A stretch of DNA of 64,000 bases. Origin: Sulfuritalea sp. GTDB lineage: Bacteria; Pseudomonadota; Gammaproteobacteria; Burkholderiales; Rhodocyclaceae. Made by a program: the position numbers and the translations under genes. The notes beneath the pieces are model-generated. The model was given only the letters and a program-made list of their open reading frames with translations. It made no database searches and had not been told where the DNA came from. How positions within the stretch are numbered: the stretch's first letter is position 1; each line of letters starts with the position of its first letter. Shown in pieces: positions 11,397 to 20,860 of this stretch. Where the stretch lies: the NCBI GenBank assembly GCA_016716965.1, contig JADJUP010000026.1:1-64000 (forward strand), read 5' to 3'.

Positions 11397-14096
11397 ATGA
11401 GCGCCGTCGAGCAGGATCCGGTTTCGACCGCCCCGGAGACGCCCGTGGACCGGCGTTTTCGCCTGTTGCGCTACTTTTCCGTGGCCGGGCTGGCGTCCTT
11501 CATGATCGTCGGCGTCGTGCTCTACTTCCTGCAGGCCGGCGAAATTACCTTCTTCGCCGAAGTCCAGCGCGGCCAGTCCGAGTTTTTCCGTGACGCCCAG
11601 TCGGAGCTTCTGCGCCAGACCGAACAGGCTGCTCGCGCCGGGTTGGTGGAAACCCAGGAGGCGGCGAACGTCAACCTGAGCAAGCTGTTCGCCAACGTGC
11701 TGTGGGATTCCGACTTCGCACCCTTCCTGGCACGGATCCAGGCCTTGCCGGGAAACTCCTGCGCTCCGCCCTCGAAAACTCCGGCGGCGGCCACCGGCGA
11801 GACGGCACAATGCATCGCCGAACTGGGTCGCAGGATTCGCGCGCTGCCGGGCTTCGGCGCGCTGGACGCGCGCACCGTGGCGGTGATGAAGGACAGCAGC
11901 GTGTTCAAGGTCAAGGTCTACGACCAGCATGGCCTGACCATCTATTCGTCGGAACATGCCCAGATCGGTGAGGACAAGTCGGGCAATGCCGGCTGGCGCA
12001 CGGCGGTGGCCGGCAAGCCGGTCAGCGAACTGACCCACCGCGACCAGTTCAGCGCCTTCGAAGGCATGGTCGAGAACCGCGACCTGCTATCCAGCTACAT
12101 TCCCGTGCGCCGTCCCGGTCGCGGCGAAGTCCTCGGCGTGTTCGAGATCTATGCGGACGTGACGCCCTTCCTGCGCCAGGTGAAAGCCAGCTCGGCGCGG
12201 ATCGGCGAAATCCTCGCCGCCAACCAGGTCATGATGGAAAGCGCGGCGTCGCGCAACGTCGGCATCGTCGCGGCAGCGTCGTGGGAATTCCTCGGCATCG
12301 TCGGCGTGGTCCTCGGCCTGTTGTTCGTGGTGCTGTTGCTGATCGTCAAGCGCGGCCAGACCCTGATCGACGCGCAGGCCCGCAACCAGGAGCAGAGCGC
12401 GGCGCGCGAACGCATGTGGCACGAGGAAAAGATCGCGGCAATGGAAGCGCTGGCCGCGGTGCGTGACGAGGCGCTTAGCCGCCTGCAGCGCATCGCGAGC
12501 CGGGTGCCGGGCGTGGTGTATGAATTGCGCCGCCATCCGGACGGGCGCTCCTGCATGCCCTATGCCAGCGAGGCGCTGCGCGACATTTTCAATGTCGGCC
12601 CGGATGACGTGCGCAATGATGCCTCGCCGCTTTTTGCCGCCGTCCATCCCGAGGATCGTGCGCAGCACCTGGCCTCGCTCGATGCATCGGCGAGGAACCT
12701 GACCCCCTGGCACAACGAGTACCGGATCGGTGCCGGCGGCGAGCCGGAGCGCTGGCTGCTGGGCAATGCCATTCCGCAGCGCGAGGCGGACGGTTCGGTG
12801 CTCTGGCACGGCTTCATCACCGACATAACTGAGAGCAAGCATGCGGCGGTCGAACTGGATCAGCACCGCCACCGTCTGGAGGAACTCGTATATTCGCGCA
12901 CTGCCGAACTGGCGCAGGCCAAGGACGCCGCCGAAGCCGCGAGCCGTGCCAAGAGCGTGTTCCTCGCACACATGAGCCACGAATTGCGCACGCCGATGAA
13001 CGGCATCATGGGCATGACCAACCTCGCCCTGCGCCGCGCCGCCGACCCGCGCCTGATAGACCATCTCACCAAGAGCCTCGGTGCGGCCGAGCACCTGCTG
13101 CAGATCATCAACAACGTGCTCGACATTTCACGCATCGAGGCCGACCAGCTGACGCTGGAGGAGCGGAACTTCTCGCCCGCGCAGGTCGTCGAGGACGTAA
13201 TGCACATGCAGGAGGATCCGGCGCGAAGCAAGGGCCTGCATCTCACCATGGAGCTCGATCCGGCGGTACCGGAGAGGCTCTGCGGCGACGCACTGCGCCT
13301 GCGGCAACTTCTTCTCAACTATGTCGGCAACGCGATCAAGTTTTCGCTGCACGGAAATATCGCTCTGCGGGTCAAGATCGACGGCGAGGACAGTCACAGC
13401 GTGTTGTTGCGGATCGAGGTCAGCGACCAGGGAATCGGCGTGAATGCCGAGCAGCAGCCCCGGCTGTTCAATGCCTTCAGCCAGGGCGACGACTCGACCA
13501 CGCGCAAATTCGGCGGCACCGGGCTTGGCCTGTTCATTTCGAAGCGCATCGCACTGCTGATGGGCGGCGATGTCGGCGTGAACAGCGACGAAGGCGTCGG
13601 CAGCACCTTCTGGGCCACGGTACGGCTGCGGCGGGCGGTTCCGGGTCTCGATCCGGAGGTGACCATCGGCCTCGGCTCGTCGCGCGAAATCCTGGCGCGG
13701 GAATTCTCCGGTCGGCGCATCCTGGTGGTGGAAGATGATCCGGTCAGCCGGGAAGTTGCGGTCTTCCTGCTGGAAGGAGCGGGCCTCATTCCCGTGGTTG
13801 CCGGCGACGGGCGCGAAGCGATCGAATTGGCCGGCGCTGGCAACTATGCGGCGATCCTGATGGACATCGAAATGCCGGTCATGAACGGGCTCGACGCGGC
13901 GCGGGTGATACGCGGCATGCCCGGACTGTCCGCCGTGCCGATCCTGGCGATGACCGCCAACGCCTTCGACGAAGATCGCAAGCGCAGCCTGGAGGCCGGG
14001 ATGAACGACCACCTCGGCAAACCCGCACAGCCGGAGATGCTGTATGCGCGCCTACTGCACTGGTTGCGGGCCGCTTCCGCGCCGGCGCAAAGCTGA
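11397..14096 (+). CDS. Hybrid sensor histidine kinase with C-terminal receiver
   Basis: An 899-residue membrane kinase. A transmembrane helix at about 24-47 leads into a periplasmic sensor region that ends at a second helix near 296-322. A short coiled coil, a PAS-like domain, a dimerisation domain with phospho-accepting His528 (HMSHELRTPMNG), an ATPase domain (GGTGLGLFISKRIALLMGG) and a receiver with Asp823 (ILMDIEMPVMNG) follow. The periplasmic part contains QHGLTIYSSE and may be a Cache-type sensor. No histidine phosphotransfer domain is fused and no response regulator gene lies beside it. Confidence 0.9.
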   Translation: MSAVEQDPVSTAPETPVDRRFRLLRYFSVAGLASFMIVGVVLYFLQAGEITFFAEVQRGQSEFFRDAQSELLRQTEQAARAGLVETQEAANVNLSKLFANVLWDSDFAPFLARIQALPGNSCAPPSKTPAAATGETAQCIAELGRRIRALPGFGALDARTVAVMKDSSVFKVKVYDQHGLTIYSSEHAQIGEDKSGNAGWRTAVAGKPVSELTHRDQFSAFEGMVENRDLLSSYIPVRRPGRGEVLGVFEIYADVTPFLRQVKASSARIGEILAANQVMMESAASRNVGIVAAASWEFLGIVGVVLGLLFVVLLLIVKRGQTLIDAQARNQEQSAARERMWHEEKIAAMEALAAVRDEALSRLQRIASRVPGVVYELRRHPDGRSCMPYASEALRDIFNVGPDDVRNDASPLFAAVHPEDRAQHLASLDASARNLTPWHNEYRIGAGGEPERWLLGNAIPQREADGSVLWHGFITDITESKHAAVELDQHRHRLEELVYSRTAELAQAKDAAEAASRAKSVFLAHMSHELRTPMNGIMGMTNLALRRAADPRLIDHLTKSLGAAEHLLQIINNVLDISRIEADQLTLEERNFSPAQVVEDVMHMQEDPARSKGLHLTMELDPAVPERLCGDALRLRQLLLNYVGNAIKFSLHGNIALRVKIDGEDSHSVLLRIEVSDQGIGVNAEQQPRLFNAFSQGDDSTTRKFGGTGLGLFISKRIALLMGGDVGVNSDEGVGSTFWATVRLRRAVPGLDPEVTIGLGSSREILAREFSGRRILVVEDDPVSREVAVFLLEGAGLIPVVAGDGREAIELAGAGNYAAILMDIEMPVMNGLDAARVIRGMPGLSAVPILAMTANAFDEDRKRSLEAGMNDHLGKPAQPEMLYARLLHWLRAASAPAQS

Positions 14097-14154
14097 TACG
14101 CTGCAAGCTTGCGGCGGCGGATCCCCCGGCGCCGAATCCATGCCGGGGTCCTCA

Positions 14155-14598
14155 ATGCGCATCCTTGTCCTGATTCACCTGCTGGCCGTCATCGTCTGGG
14201 TCGGCGGCATGTTTTTCGCCCACGTCTGCCTGCGTCCGGTGGCTGCCGAGCAGTTGCCTCCGCCGCAACGGCTGCCCTTGCTGTCCGCCGTCCTCGGCCG
14301 GTTTTTCAATGCGGTTTCGATCGCCATCGTCGCCATCCTCGCCACCGGCCTGTGGCGCTTCGGGGAGCTTTCCGGCTTGCCGATTCCATGGCGGTGGCAT
14401 GCGATGGCCGGCATCGGTGCGCTGATGATAGTGATCTACCTGGTGATCCTGCTCAACTACTATCCGCGCCTGAAGGCCGCCGTTGCGGCACAGGACTGGC
14501 CGGCCGGGGGCGCCGCGATGAACGTGATCCGGCCTCTGGTGCTGGTGAACCTCAACCTCGGCGTGCTGACCGTGGCCGTAGCCCTGCTGGGCGGCTGA
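14155..14598 (+). CDS. CopD-like integral membrane protein
   Basis: A 147-residue protein predicted to span the membrane four times. It begins RILVLIHLLAVIVWVGGMFF, which carries the His/Trp helix motif typical of the CopD/DUF2269-type family of small membrane proteins. A His residue in the third segment (WRWHAMAG) is also conserved in that group. ATG 14155 is chosen because a GGGG Shine-Dalgarno-like stretch lies just upstream; ATG 14140 is the alternative. A role in copper handling or in a haem/quinone-linked process is known for relatives but cannot be decided here. Confidence 0.75.
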   Translation: MRILVLIHLLAVIVWVGGMFFAHVCLRPVAAEQLPPPQRLPLLSAVLGRFFNAVSIAIVAILATGLWRFGELSGLPIPWRWHAMAGIGALMIVIYLVILLNYYPRLKAAVAAQDWPAGGAAMNVIRPLVLVNLNLGVLTVAVALLGG

Positions 14599-14672
14599 GG
14601 GCGCGCCGCGCAAAAGCCGGCGCCCCGCAGGGACTTCCTTCGGACGACGGCGCCACGGCGTCCGCGCTACTG

Positions 14673-16181
14673 CTAGCCGTGCCGGCGCGCACCGCGGTCG
14701 ACCTTGAAGAAGGCCATGATTTCCCGCAGGCCATCGGTCTGGCCGGCCATTTCCTGCGCGGTCGCGGCCAACTCCTCGGAGGCGGCGGCATTCTGTTGCG
14801 TGGCCTGGTTGAGTTGGCCCATGGCGCGATTGATCTGGCTGGCGCCCTGTGACTGGGCATCGCTGGCCTCGACGATCTCGCGCACCAGTTCGGAGGTCTT
14901 GCCTATGGTCGGCACCAGCGCATTGATCATCCGGCCGGCGGTTTCGGCCAGTTCGACCGAGGTCGTGGCGAGGTGGCCGATCTCCTGCGCCGCGACCTGG
15001 GAGCGTTCCGCCAGCTTCCGCACTTCCGCCGCGACCACCGAGAAACCCTTGCCGTGTACTCCCGCGCGGGCGGCTTCGATCGCGGCGTTTAACGCCAGCA
15101 GGTTGGTCTGGTAGGCGATGTCGTCGATGATGCCGATCTTGCCGGCGATCTGATTCATGGCATCGACGGTCTTGCTGACCGCGGCGCCGCCTTCGGCCGC
15201 CTCGATCGATGCCTTGACGGCCATGTCGCCGGTCAGCCGCGCGTTTTCCGAATTCTGGTGGATCGATGACGACATTTCATCCATAGACGCGGTGGTTTGT
15301 TCCAGCGCGGCAGCCTGCTCCGAGGATGAGCGCGAGAGCGATTTCGCGGTCATGGCGATTTCGCCGGTCGACGCATTCAATGCGGTCGTTGAATCATCTA
15401 CGCGAAAAATCACGCCGGCAAGCTCTTCCTTCATGTGGTTGAGGTGAGCCAGCAGGCTGGTGCTGTCACCCGCGCGCAGCCTGACATCGCAGTCCAGGTT
15501 TCCTGCGGCGATCTGGCGGGACATTTCGACCGCGTAGCGCGGCTCGCCACCGAGCATGCGCATCAGGATCCGGATCATCCAGGTTCCCGAGGCCAGCAGC
15601 AGGACCATGATGACCAGGCCGAGCACCAGGCCGGTGAGGCGCGCCCGCGCGATGCCGCTTTCGGTGTCGTTCGCCGTTTCCGCAATGCGGGCGCGCACCT
15701 TGGCTTCGAGCATGGTCAGTTGCTCGGTCAGCGCCAGGGCGCGTTCGTCGAAGCCAGTGACCGGCTGTTTCATGAGCGCATTGCCGGCATCGCGGCTGCT
15801 GGCGACGTAGGCCTTCGCCATCGCCACACCTGATTCGTGAAAGCGCTCCAGCAGGGCCTTGATGGCGTCGATGTCGGGCTGGTTCTCGGGCAGCAGTCCG
15901 GCATGCTGGTCGAGATTGCTGCGCGCCGCCTCCAGGTATTTTTCGGCCTCGGCGAGCCCGCCTTCGTCGCCGGTCGCCGAGACGTCGGTCAGGTACTGCT
16001 GGATCTGCACCACGCTGAACTTGGCTTCCAGCATGGCGTTGAGCGCGGGTTGGGTCACTTCGTGTTCGTGGCGGGTGGACTCGATGCTATGCGTGAAGCC
16101 CATCCACACGGTCGCCAGCAAGGCCATCAGCAAGGCCACGCTGAACAACATCGATACCAACAGGGATTTGCGTACGTTCAT
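14673..16181 (-). CDS. Methyl-accepting chemotaxis protein
   Basis: A 502-residue chemoreceptor. Transmembrane helices near 10-30 and 190-212 flank a four-helix-bundle-like periplasmic sensor, followed by a HAMP segment and a signalling domain. The hairpin tip reads IDDIAYQTNLLALNAAIEAA, with FSVVAAEVRKLAERS after it, which is the CheA/CheW contact site. There is no CheR-docking pentapeptide at the C-terminus. The ligand is unknown. The gene is monocistronic and no other chemotaxis gene is in the window. Confidence 0.93.
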   Translation of the reverse strand: MNVRKSLLVSMLFSVALLMALLATVWMGFTHSIESTRHEHEVTQPALNAMLEAKFSVVQIQQYLTDVSATGDEGGLAEAEKYLEAARSNLDQHAGLLPENQPDIDAIKALLERFHESGVAMAKAYVASSRDAGNALMKQPVTGFDERALALTEQLTMLEAKVRARIAETANDTESGIARARLTGLVLGLVIMVLLLASGTWMIRILMRMLGGEPRYAVEMSRQIAAGNLDCDVRLRAGDSTSLLAHLNHMKEELAGVIFRVDDSTTALNASTGEIAMTAKSLSRSSSEQAAALEQTTASMDEMSSSIHQNSENARLTGDMAVKASIEAAEGGAAVSKTVDAMNQIAGKIGIIDDIAYQTNLLALNAAIEAARAGVHGKGFSVVAAEVRKLAERSQVAAQEIGHLATTSVELAETAGRMINALVPTIGKTSELVREIVEASDAQSQGASQINRAMGQLNQATQQNAAASEELAATAQEMAGQTDGLREIMAFFKVDRGARRHG

Positions 16182-16510
16182 TGCGAGCGGCCTCGATCGT
16201 TGCCGACCCAGGCGCTGCAGCAGGCCTCAGTCGTTGCATGGATGCGTCACCGGAAGGAAACCCGCGAGGCGGGGTGGTCCGAATGACGCTGCGACATGGG
16301 CCGAATTGTATCTTCTCCCTTGCTCGAATGTGCGCTTCTTTATTGCTTTTGGCTTAATGCCATGCCAAAAAGATGGAATGAAAGACAATTTCAATCAATG
16401 AGATAGTCGGTACGATAGATGGAAGATCGGTAATTCCATGCTTAAACGATCGGATTTGTACGGCAAGCGCGGGTTGGGCAGCGATCCGCGCTTGCTTCCG
16501 CTCGTTTGGA
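16182..16510. other. Intergenic region between chemoreceptor and aldehyde dehydrogenase genes
   Basis: This 329-nt stretch holds no supported gene. It is clearly more AT-rich (about 16310-16450) than the surrounding DNA, consistent with the promoter region of the leftward chemoreceptor gene. It contains a hairpin TTTTGGC (16347-16353) / GCCAAAA (16364-16370) and a second hairpin listed separately. I could not fit a clear flagellar sigma-28 promoter. Confidence 0.5.
16463..16495 (-). terminator. Hairpin downstream of aldehyde dehydrogenase gene
   Basis: A perfect 10-bp inverted repeat, GCAAGCGCGG (16463-16472) and CCGCGCTTGC (16486-16495), with a 13-nt loop lies 15 nt beyond the aldehyde dehydrogenase stop codon. 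No T-run follows, so it is at most a weak intrinsic terminator or an mRNA-stabilising 3' hairpin. Confidence 0.4.
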
Positions 16511-17950
16511 TCAGGCCTTCGGCGCCGGCCGGAACTGCATGGCCTTGTACTCGAGGAAGTCTTCGAGTCCGTACTTGCCGAGTTCGCGGCCGTTGCCCGA
16601 CTGCTTGTAACCGCCGAAGGGCGCGTACAGATTGAAGGCGCCGCCGTTGATTTCCACCTGGCCGGTACGGATGCGGCGCGCGACCTTTTCTGCGTGCTCG
16701 TCGCTGCCGGACCAGACCCCGCCGGCGAGGCCATACACCGTGTCGTTGGCGATGCGCACGGCATCATCTTCGTCGCTGTAGCTGATGATCGACAGCACCG
16801 GGCCGAAGATTTCCTCCTGGGCGATGGTGGCGTCGGGTTTGACCTTGCCGAAGATGGTCGGCTTCACGTAGTAGCCGTTCGGGTTCACTCCCTCGGGCAG
16901 GTCGGCGCCGCCGGTCAGCAATTCGCAACCTTCGGCGATGCCCCTGGCAATGTAGTCGCGCACGCGGTCCTGCTGCATCTTCGATGCGAGCGGACCGAGC
17001 GTGGTGCCCTCGGCCAGCGGGTCGCCGACGCGGTAGGCCTGGGCGGCCTCGACAGCAAGTTTCGCGGCGTCGGCATAGCGCGACGCCGGCACCAGCATGC
17101 GGGTATGCGCGGTACAGGTCTGGCCGGAGTTGAGGTAGCAGTTGCCGACCACGCCCTTCACCGCGACGGCGAAGTCGGCATCCTCGAGGATGATCGCGGC
17201 CGATTTCCCGCCGAGCTCCAGCGCCACGCGTTTGACCGTGGCCGACGCCAATTCGGAGACGCGGGTGCCGGCGCGTGTCGAGCCGGTGAAGGACACCATG
17301 TCGACTTCCTTGTGCGTCACCAATGCCTCGCCAATCGCCGGCCCGTAACCGGTAACGAGGTTGAAGACGCCGGCCGGCAGGCCGGCGGCATGGATGATCT
17401 CGGCCAGCAGGAAGGCGTTGAGCGGCGCGACCTCGGAGGGCTTGAGCACCACGGTGCAGCCCGCGGCCAGCGCGGCGGCGACCTTGGCCGCGATCTGGTG
17501 CAGCGGATAGTTCCACGGCGTGATGGCGACGACGACGCCGACCGCCTCGCGCACCACCTTGGAATTGCCGACCTTCTCTTCGAATGGAAAGTCGGCCAGC
17601 ATCTTCGAATACATGCCGAAGCTGGCAGTAGGCGAGCCGACCTGGATGCGTTGCGAGAACTTGTAGGGCATGCCCATTTCCAGGGTGATGGCCTTGGCGA
17701 TTTCATCCGTGCGGGCCTTGAGGCCTTCCTGGATTTTCTTCAGGTACGCGGCGCGCTCGGCGGCCGGCGTGACGCTCCAGGCGTCGAAGGCGCGGCGCGC
17801 GGCCATCACCGCCGCGTCGGCATCGGCCGCATTGCCCTGCGGAATCGTCGCCAGCAGGGCGCCGTCGGTGGGCGAGAAGACTTCGATGCTGCCGCTGCCG
17901 ACAGGGGCGATCCATTGACCGTCGATGTAAAACTGGGTGCGTTGATCCAT
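16511..17950 (-). CDS. NAD(P)-dependent aldehyde dehydrogenase
   Basis: A 479-residue enzyme of the ALDH superfamily that oxidises an aldehyde to its acid. ATG 17950 is preceded by the Shine-Dalgarno AAAGGAAC, and the N-terminus FYIDGQWIAP is typical. The general base Glu245 is in LELGGKSA and the nucleophile Cys279 is in NSGQTCTAHTR; the PWNYPL and FTGSTRAG cofactor motifs are present. The substrate is not readable. It is the last of four leftward genes (TetR, SDR, dehydrogenase, ALDH), separated from the third by a 141-bp repeat. A role in oxidising fatty or aromatic aldehydes is inferred from context. Confidence 0.9.
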   Translation of the reverse strand: MDQRTQFYIDGQWIAPVGSGSIEVFSPTDGALLATIPQGNAADADAAVMAARRAFDAWSVTPAAERAAYLKKIQEGLKARTDEIAKAITLEMGMPYKFSQRIQVGSPTASFGMYSKMLADFPFEEKVGNSKVVREAVGVVVAITPWNYPLHQIAAKVAAALAAGCTVVLKPSEVAPLNAFLLAEIIHAAGLPAGVFNLVTGYGPAIGEALVTHKEVDMVSFTGSTRAGTRVSELASATVKRVALELGGKSAAIILEDADFAVAVKGVVGNCYLNSGQTCTAHTRMLVPASRYADAAKLAVEAAQAYRVGDPLAEGTTLGPLASKMQQDRVRDYIARGIAEGCELLTGGADLPEGVNPNGYYVKPTIFGKVKPDATIAQEEIFGPVLSIISYSDEDDAVRIANDTVYGLAGGVWSGSDEHAEKVARRIRTGQVEINGGAFNLYAPFGGYKQSGNGRELGKYGLEDFLEYKAMQFRPAPKA

Positions 17951-18002
17951 GATGTTCCTTTGAGTGTGAAAACTGGCCGACTGCGGAGCGTTCGGCATAC
18001 AT

Positions 18003-18143
18003 CGAGCGCAGCGAGCCGACCGGTAGCCCCGCCCAGGGAAGGGGGCGGAGGCGGGGCTTCGCAAAGCACTGCTTTGCGCCGCCGCAGCCGGCTGCTGTGC
18101 AAAGCCAGCCGTGGGTCGGGGGTGGGGGGCCTTTAGTTCGCCT
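18003..18143. repeat. About 141-bp multi-hairpin dispersed repeat, copy A
   Basis: This segment is clearly homologous to 47044-47185. Shared blocks include GGTAGCCCCGCCC, a GC-rich hairpin, the hairpin around AAGCACTGCTT, GCCGCCGCAGCCGG, and GGGGGTGGGGGGCCTT followed by TTCGCCT. It fills the gap between the aldehyde dehydrogenase and medium-chain dehydrogenase genes. It also supplies the last few codons and the stop codon of the latter. Confidence 0.85.
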
Positions 18144-19134
18144 CTGCAATGGCCTTTGCAGTTGGGTTCACCACTATTTTGCCCTTGACCTGGCGATTGG
18201 CGATCTTCGCGATGGCATCCCTCGCCGCGGCAAGCGGAAAGCGTTCGCTCACCACCGGCGATATGATCCCGGCGGCGAACCAGTCGTTGAGCTGGTGCAG
18301 GTTGGCGAGGTGGCCGCCGGGATCGTGTTTGGTCGAATCGCCCCAATACACGCCGACCAGCGAACGTTCCTTGAGCAGGGCCAGGTTGAGCGGGATCTTC
18401 GGGATCTCGCCGGCGGCGAAACCGATGATCAGCAGTCGCCCGCGCCAGGCCAGCGCGCGCACCGCCGGCTCGGTGTAGGGCCCGCCGACCGGATCGTAGA
18501 CGACGTCGGCGCCCTTGCCCCCGGTCAGTTCGTTGATGCGGTCCTTGAGGTTCTCGCTGCTGTAATTCACCGTCTCGTCAGCGCCGACTTTTCGACACAG
18601 GTCCAGCTTGTCGTCTGAGGATGCTGCCGCGATCACGCGCGCGCCCATGGCCTTGCCGATCTCGATCGCCGAGATGCCGACACCGCCCGCCGCCCCCAGC
18701 ACTACCAGCGTCTCGCCGGGCAGCAGGTGGCCGCAATCCTTCAGCGCGTGCAGCGAGGTGCAGTAGGTCAGCACCAGTGCCGCGCCGGAATCGAAATCCA
18801 TGGTCTTCGGCAGCGGCATCACGCGATGCACGTCGGCCAGGCATTCCTCGGCGAAGCCGCCGGTGCTGGTCAGCGCGATCACCTTGTCGCCGGGCTTGAA
18901 ATGCTTCGCCTCGGCGCCGACCGCAGTGACGATGCCGGCGATCTCGGCGCCAGGCGTGAAGGGCAGCGGCGGCTTGACCTGGTAGAGGCCCTGCACCATC
19001 AGCGCGTCGGGGAAGTTGACGGCGGCGGCATGGACTTCGATCAGTACCTGCTTCGGGCCGGGCACGGGGGAGGGAATGTCCTTGACGACGAGCTTGTCGA
19101 TCGGACCGTAGGCTTCGCAGACGAGTGCTTTCAT
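18133..19134 (-). CDS. NADPH:quinone oxidoreductase-type medium-chain dehydrogenase
   Basis: A 333-residue zinc-free member of the medium-chain dehydrogenase/reductase family (quinone oxidoreductase / enoyl reductase branch). The N-terminal GroES-like domain contains AAAVNFPDALMVQG. The Rossmann domain has VLGAAGGVGISAIEIGKAMG, and KVGADETVNY follows in the NADPH-binding region. No structural-zinc cysteine cluster is present. The start codon overlaps the stop of the SDR gene (ATGA), so the two are translationally coupled. The C-terminal AEAN is encoded within the 141-bp repeat. It probably reduces a quinone or an alpha,beta-unsaturated carbonyl/enoyl thioester. Confidence 0.88.
   Translation of the reverse strand: MKALVCEAYGPIDKLVVKDIPSPVPGPKQVLIEVHAAAVNFPDALMVQGLYQVKPPLPFTPGAEIAGIVTAVGAEAKHFKPGDKVIALTSTGGFAEECLADVHRVMPLPKTMDFDSGAALVLTYCTSLHALKDCGHLLPGETLVVLGAAGGVGISAIEIGKAMGARVIAAASSDDKLDLCRKVGADETVNYSSENLKDRINELTGGKGADVVYDPVGGPYTEPAVRALAWRGRLLIIGFAAGEIPKIPLNLALLKERSLVGVYWGDSTKHDPGGHLANLHQLNDWFAAGIISPVVSERFPLAAARDAIAKIANRQVKGKIVVNPTAKAIAEAN
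18569..18591 (-). repeat. 23-bp dispersed element, copy 4 (diverged)
   Basis: On the minus strand it reads AAAGTCGGCGCTGACG, then AG and ACGGT: 19 of 23 bases agree with the consensus. It encodes KVGADETV, which is close to what the family has here anyway, so a chance match is possible. Confidence 0.5.
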
Positions 19135-20069
19135 TGGGGTTGTCCTTGTCCGAGAGTCGGGGCCGGCGTTAGCGCAGGCGGCCTCAGCCGGGCGAGGCGG
19201 ACGGAAGGCGGGCGGATCGCAGATGCAGTGCTAGCCAACTGCGTCGGGTTGCGCAACTGCATGATGTCATCCATGCGCAACTGAATGGCATTGTTGATCT
19301 TGCGGTGGGGGATCACGTAGAAGCGGTCCTCGGCCACCGCCGCGAACACCTCGCTGGCCATGTCGGCGGCGGTCAGGCGGCCCGACTTCACGGCGCTGGC
19401 CATGCGCTGCTCGTAAGTCGCGGAGAGCCCTTCGGCCGGCGTCGCCTCGCCGAAGCGCTCCTGCCGGTTGCGCCCCGATTCGTGGATCGCCGTCGGCACC
19501 CAGGCCGGGCACAGCAGCGAGACGCCGACCTTCGCCTTGGCCGCCAGCAGTTCGCCGTAGAGGGTTTCGGACAGCGTCACGACGCCGTGCTTGGCGACGT
19601 TGTAGGCGGCCATGCCGGGCGTGGACAAGAGGCCGGCGACCGACGAGGTGTTCACCACGTGGCCGCCTTCGTCCTGCTTCAGCATGCGCGGCAGGAAATG
19701 CTGCACGCCGTGGATCACGCTCCACAGGTCGACGCCGAGTACCCAGTTCCAGTCGGCGGTGCTGAGTTCCCAACTGACGCGCGTGAGTCCGACGCCGGCG
19801 TTGTTGCACAGGAGATGCACGCCGCCGAAGCGGGTGAAGGCGGCGTCGGCCAGCGCCGCGATTTCGTCCTCGCGGCTGACGTCGGTGCGCCGCGCCAAGA
19901 TGCGTCCGGCATCGATGCCGAGGCTGGCGGCGGCAGCATCGAGCTTGGCGGCCTCGATGTCGGCCAGCACCAGGTTCATGCCTTCGGCGGCGGCGCGGCG
20001 CGCCAGTTCGAGGCCGATGCCGCTGGCGGCGCCGGTGATGACAGCGGTGCGGTCGCGAAATTGCTTCAT
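19131..20069 (-). CDS. Short-chain dehydrogenase/reductase (SDR)
   Basis: A 312-residue classical SDR oxidoreductase. The cofactor motif is TGAASGIG near the N-terminus, followed by CNNAGVG, the catalytic Ser in NTSSVAG and the YxxxK pair in AYNVAKHG. The core is complete by about residue 275. The last 35 residues are a low-complexity Pro/Ala/Arg tail (PPALTPAPTLGQGQPQ) containing a degenerate 23-bp element. It lies between the TetR gene and the medium-chain dehydrogenase gene, with which it overlaps by four bases. The substrate is unknown; a hydroxy-lipid or alcohol is plausible. Confidence 0.88.
   Translation of the reverse strand: MKQFRDRTAVITGAASGIGLELARRAAAEGMNLVLADIEAAKLDAAAASLGIDAGRILARRTDVSREDEIAALADAAFTRFGGVHLLCNNAGVGLTRVSWELSTADWNWVLGVDLWSVIHGVQHFLPRMLKQDEGGHVVNTSSVAGLLSTPGMAAYNVAKHGVVTLSETLYGELLAAKAKVGVSLLCPAWVPTAIHESGRNRQERFGEATPAEGLSATYEQRMASAVKSGRLTAADMASEVFAAVAEDRFYVIPHRKINNAIQLRMDDIMQLRNPTQLASTASAIRPPSVRLARLRPPALTPAPTLGQGQPQ
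19153..19175 (+). repeat. 23-bp dispersed element, copy 5 (degenerate)
   Basis: AGAGTCGGGGCCGGCG followed by TTAGCGC resembles the consensus with several mismatches. It encodes the TPAPTL segment in the C-terminal tail of the SDR protein, the same peptide as better copies give. Confidence 0.55.
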
Positions 20070-20123
20070 GGGCGAATCCTCTGTGGGTGGTTGTGGTTGG
20101 CGGCTTTGCTTCCGGCCGGGGCG

Positions 20124-20792
20124 TCAGTCGCGCGACGCGGCACGGCGCGGCGTCGCAACGCGCAGGCCGATCATCTTGTACAGCGTCGCGGTGAGGCGGG
20201 TAACGAGTTCTTCGGGCGGCAGGCGGCCTTCGGGACGGTACCAGGTGTAGATGAAGCCGACCGCGCCGCCCATGGCCCTCGCGGTGACCGTGGCGTCGTC
20301 GAAGGACAGCTTGCCCTGGGCGCGTCCTTCGTCCATCAGTGCGCCGAGGTCGGCGTAGAAGTCGTTGGCCAGTGTGCGCAGTTCGGCGCGGAACTCGGGG
20401 CGCAGCGAGGCGGTGACGCGGAACGCCAGGGCGCTGGCGCGAAAATGCGTGACGCAGGCCGCGACCCAGCGCTGCAGGCCCTCGGCCAGCTTGAGGTGGG
20501 CGGGACGCGCGTCGTCGGCGGCGAACTTCATCGTCGTCAGGCAGGCGACGGAGGCGCGCCAGGCAAGGGTTTCGACAATCTCGTGCTTGTCCTGGAAATA
20601 GTAGTAGACGAAAGGCTTGGTGACGCCGAGTTCGCCGCAGATCATGTCCATCGTGGTGCCGGCGAAGCCGTTGCGGTAGAACAGGTCCTCGGCCGCCAGC
20701 AGGATGCGCTCGCGCTTGTCGATGCCGGATATCATCGCGGCCGGTTGCGGCGGCGCCGGGGATACATGGCGGGCAGTGCGGGCGAGTGGCAT
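20124..20792 (-). CDS. TetR/AcrR-family transcriptional regulator
   Basis: A one-component repressor of up to 222 residues. The N-terminal helix-turn-helix is IDKRERILLAAEDLFYRNGF followed by TTMDMICGELGVTKPFVYYYF, and the C-terminal ligand domain is unassigned. ATG at 20735 would remove a Pro/Ala-rich extension of 19 residues and may be the true start. It is the first of four leftward genes and diverges from the wax-ester synthase operon, with a palindrome in the shared control region, so it probably regulates one or both sides in response to a lipid or acyl-CoA. Confidence 0.9.
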   Translation of the reverse strand: MPLARTARHVSPAPPQPAAMISGIDKRERILLAAEDLFYRNGFAGTTMDMICGELGVTKPFVYYYFQDKHEIVETLAWRASVACLTTMKFAADDARPAHLKLAEGLQRWVAACVTHFRASALAFRVTASLRPEFRAELRTLANDFYADLGALMDEGRAQGKLSFDDATVTARAMGGAVGFIYTWYRPEGRLPPEELVTRLTATLYKMIGLRVATPRRAASRD

Positions 20793-20860
20793 GGCAGTGG
20801 CGTTGGAGTTGGCCGGATTCGGCAGGATGGAAAGCGATTATACTGATTGGTAGAAAGATT

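Noticed and set aside
16182..16320. Flagellar sigma-28 promoter for the chemoreceptor gene
   Set aside because: No match to the TAAA / GCCGATAA pair with proper spacing was found.
17951..18346. N-terminal extension of the aldehyde dehydrogenase frame by about 130 residues
   Set aside because: It runs through the 141-bp repeat and lacks a ribosome-binding site, while ATG 17950 has one and begins the canonical protein.
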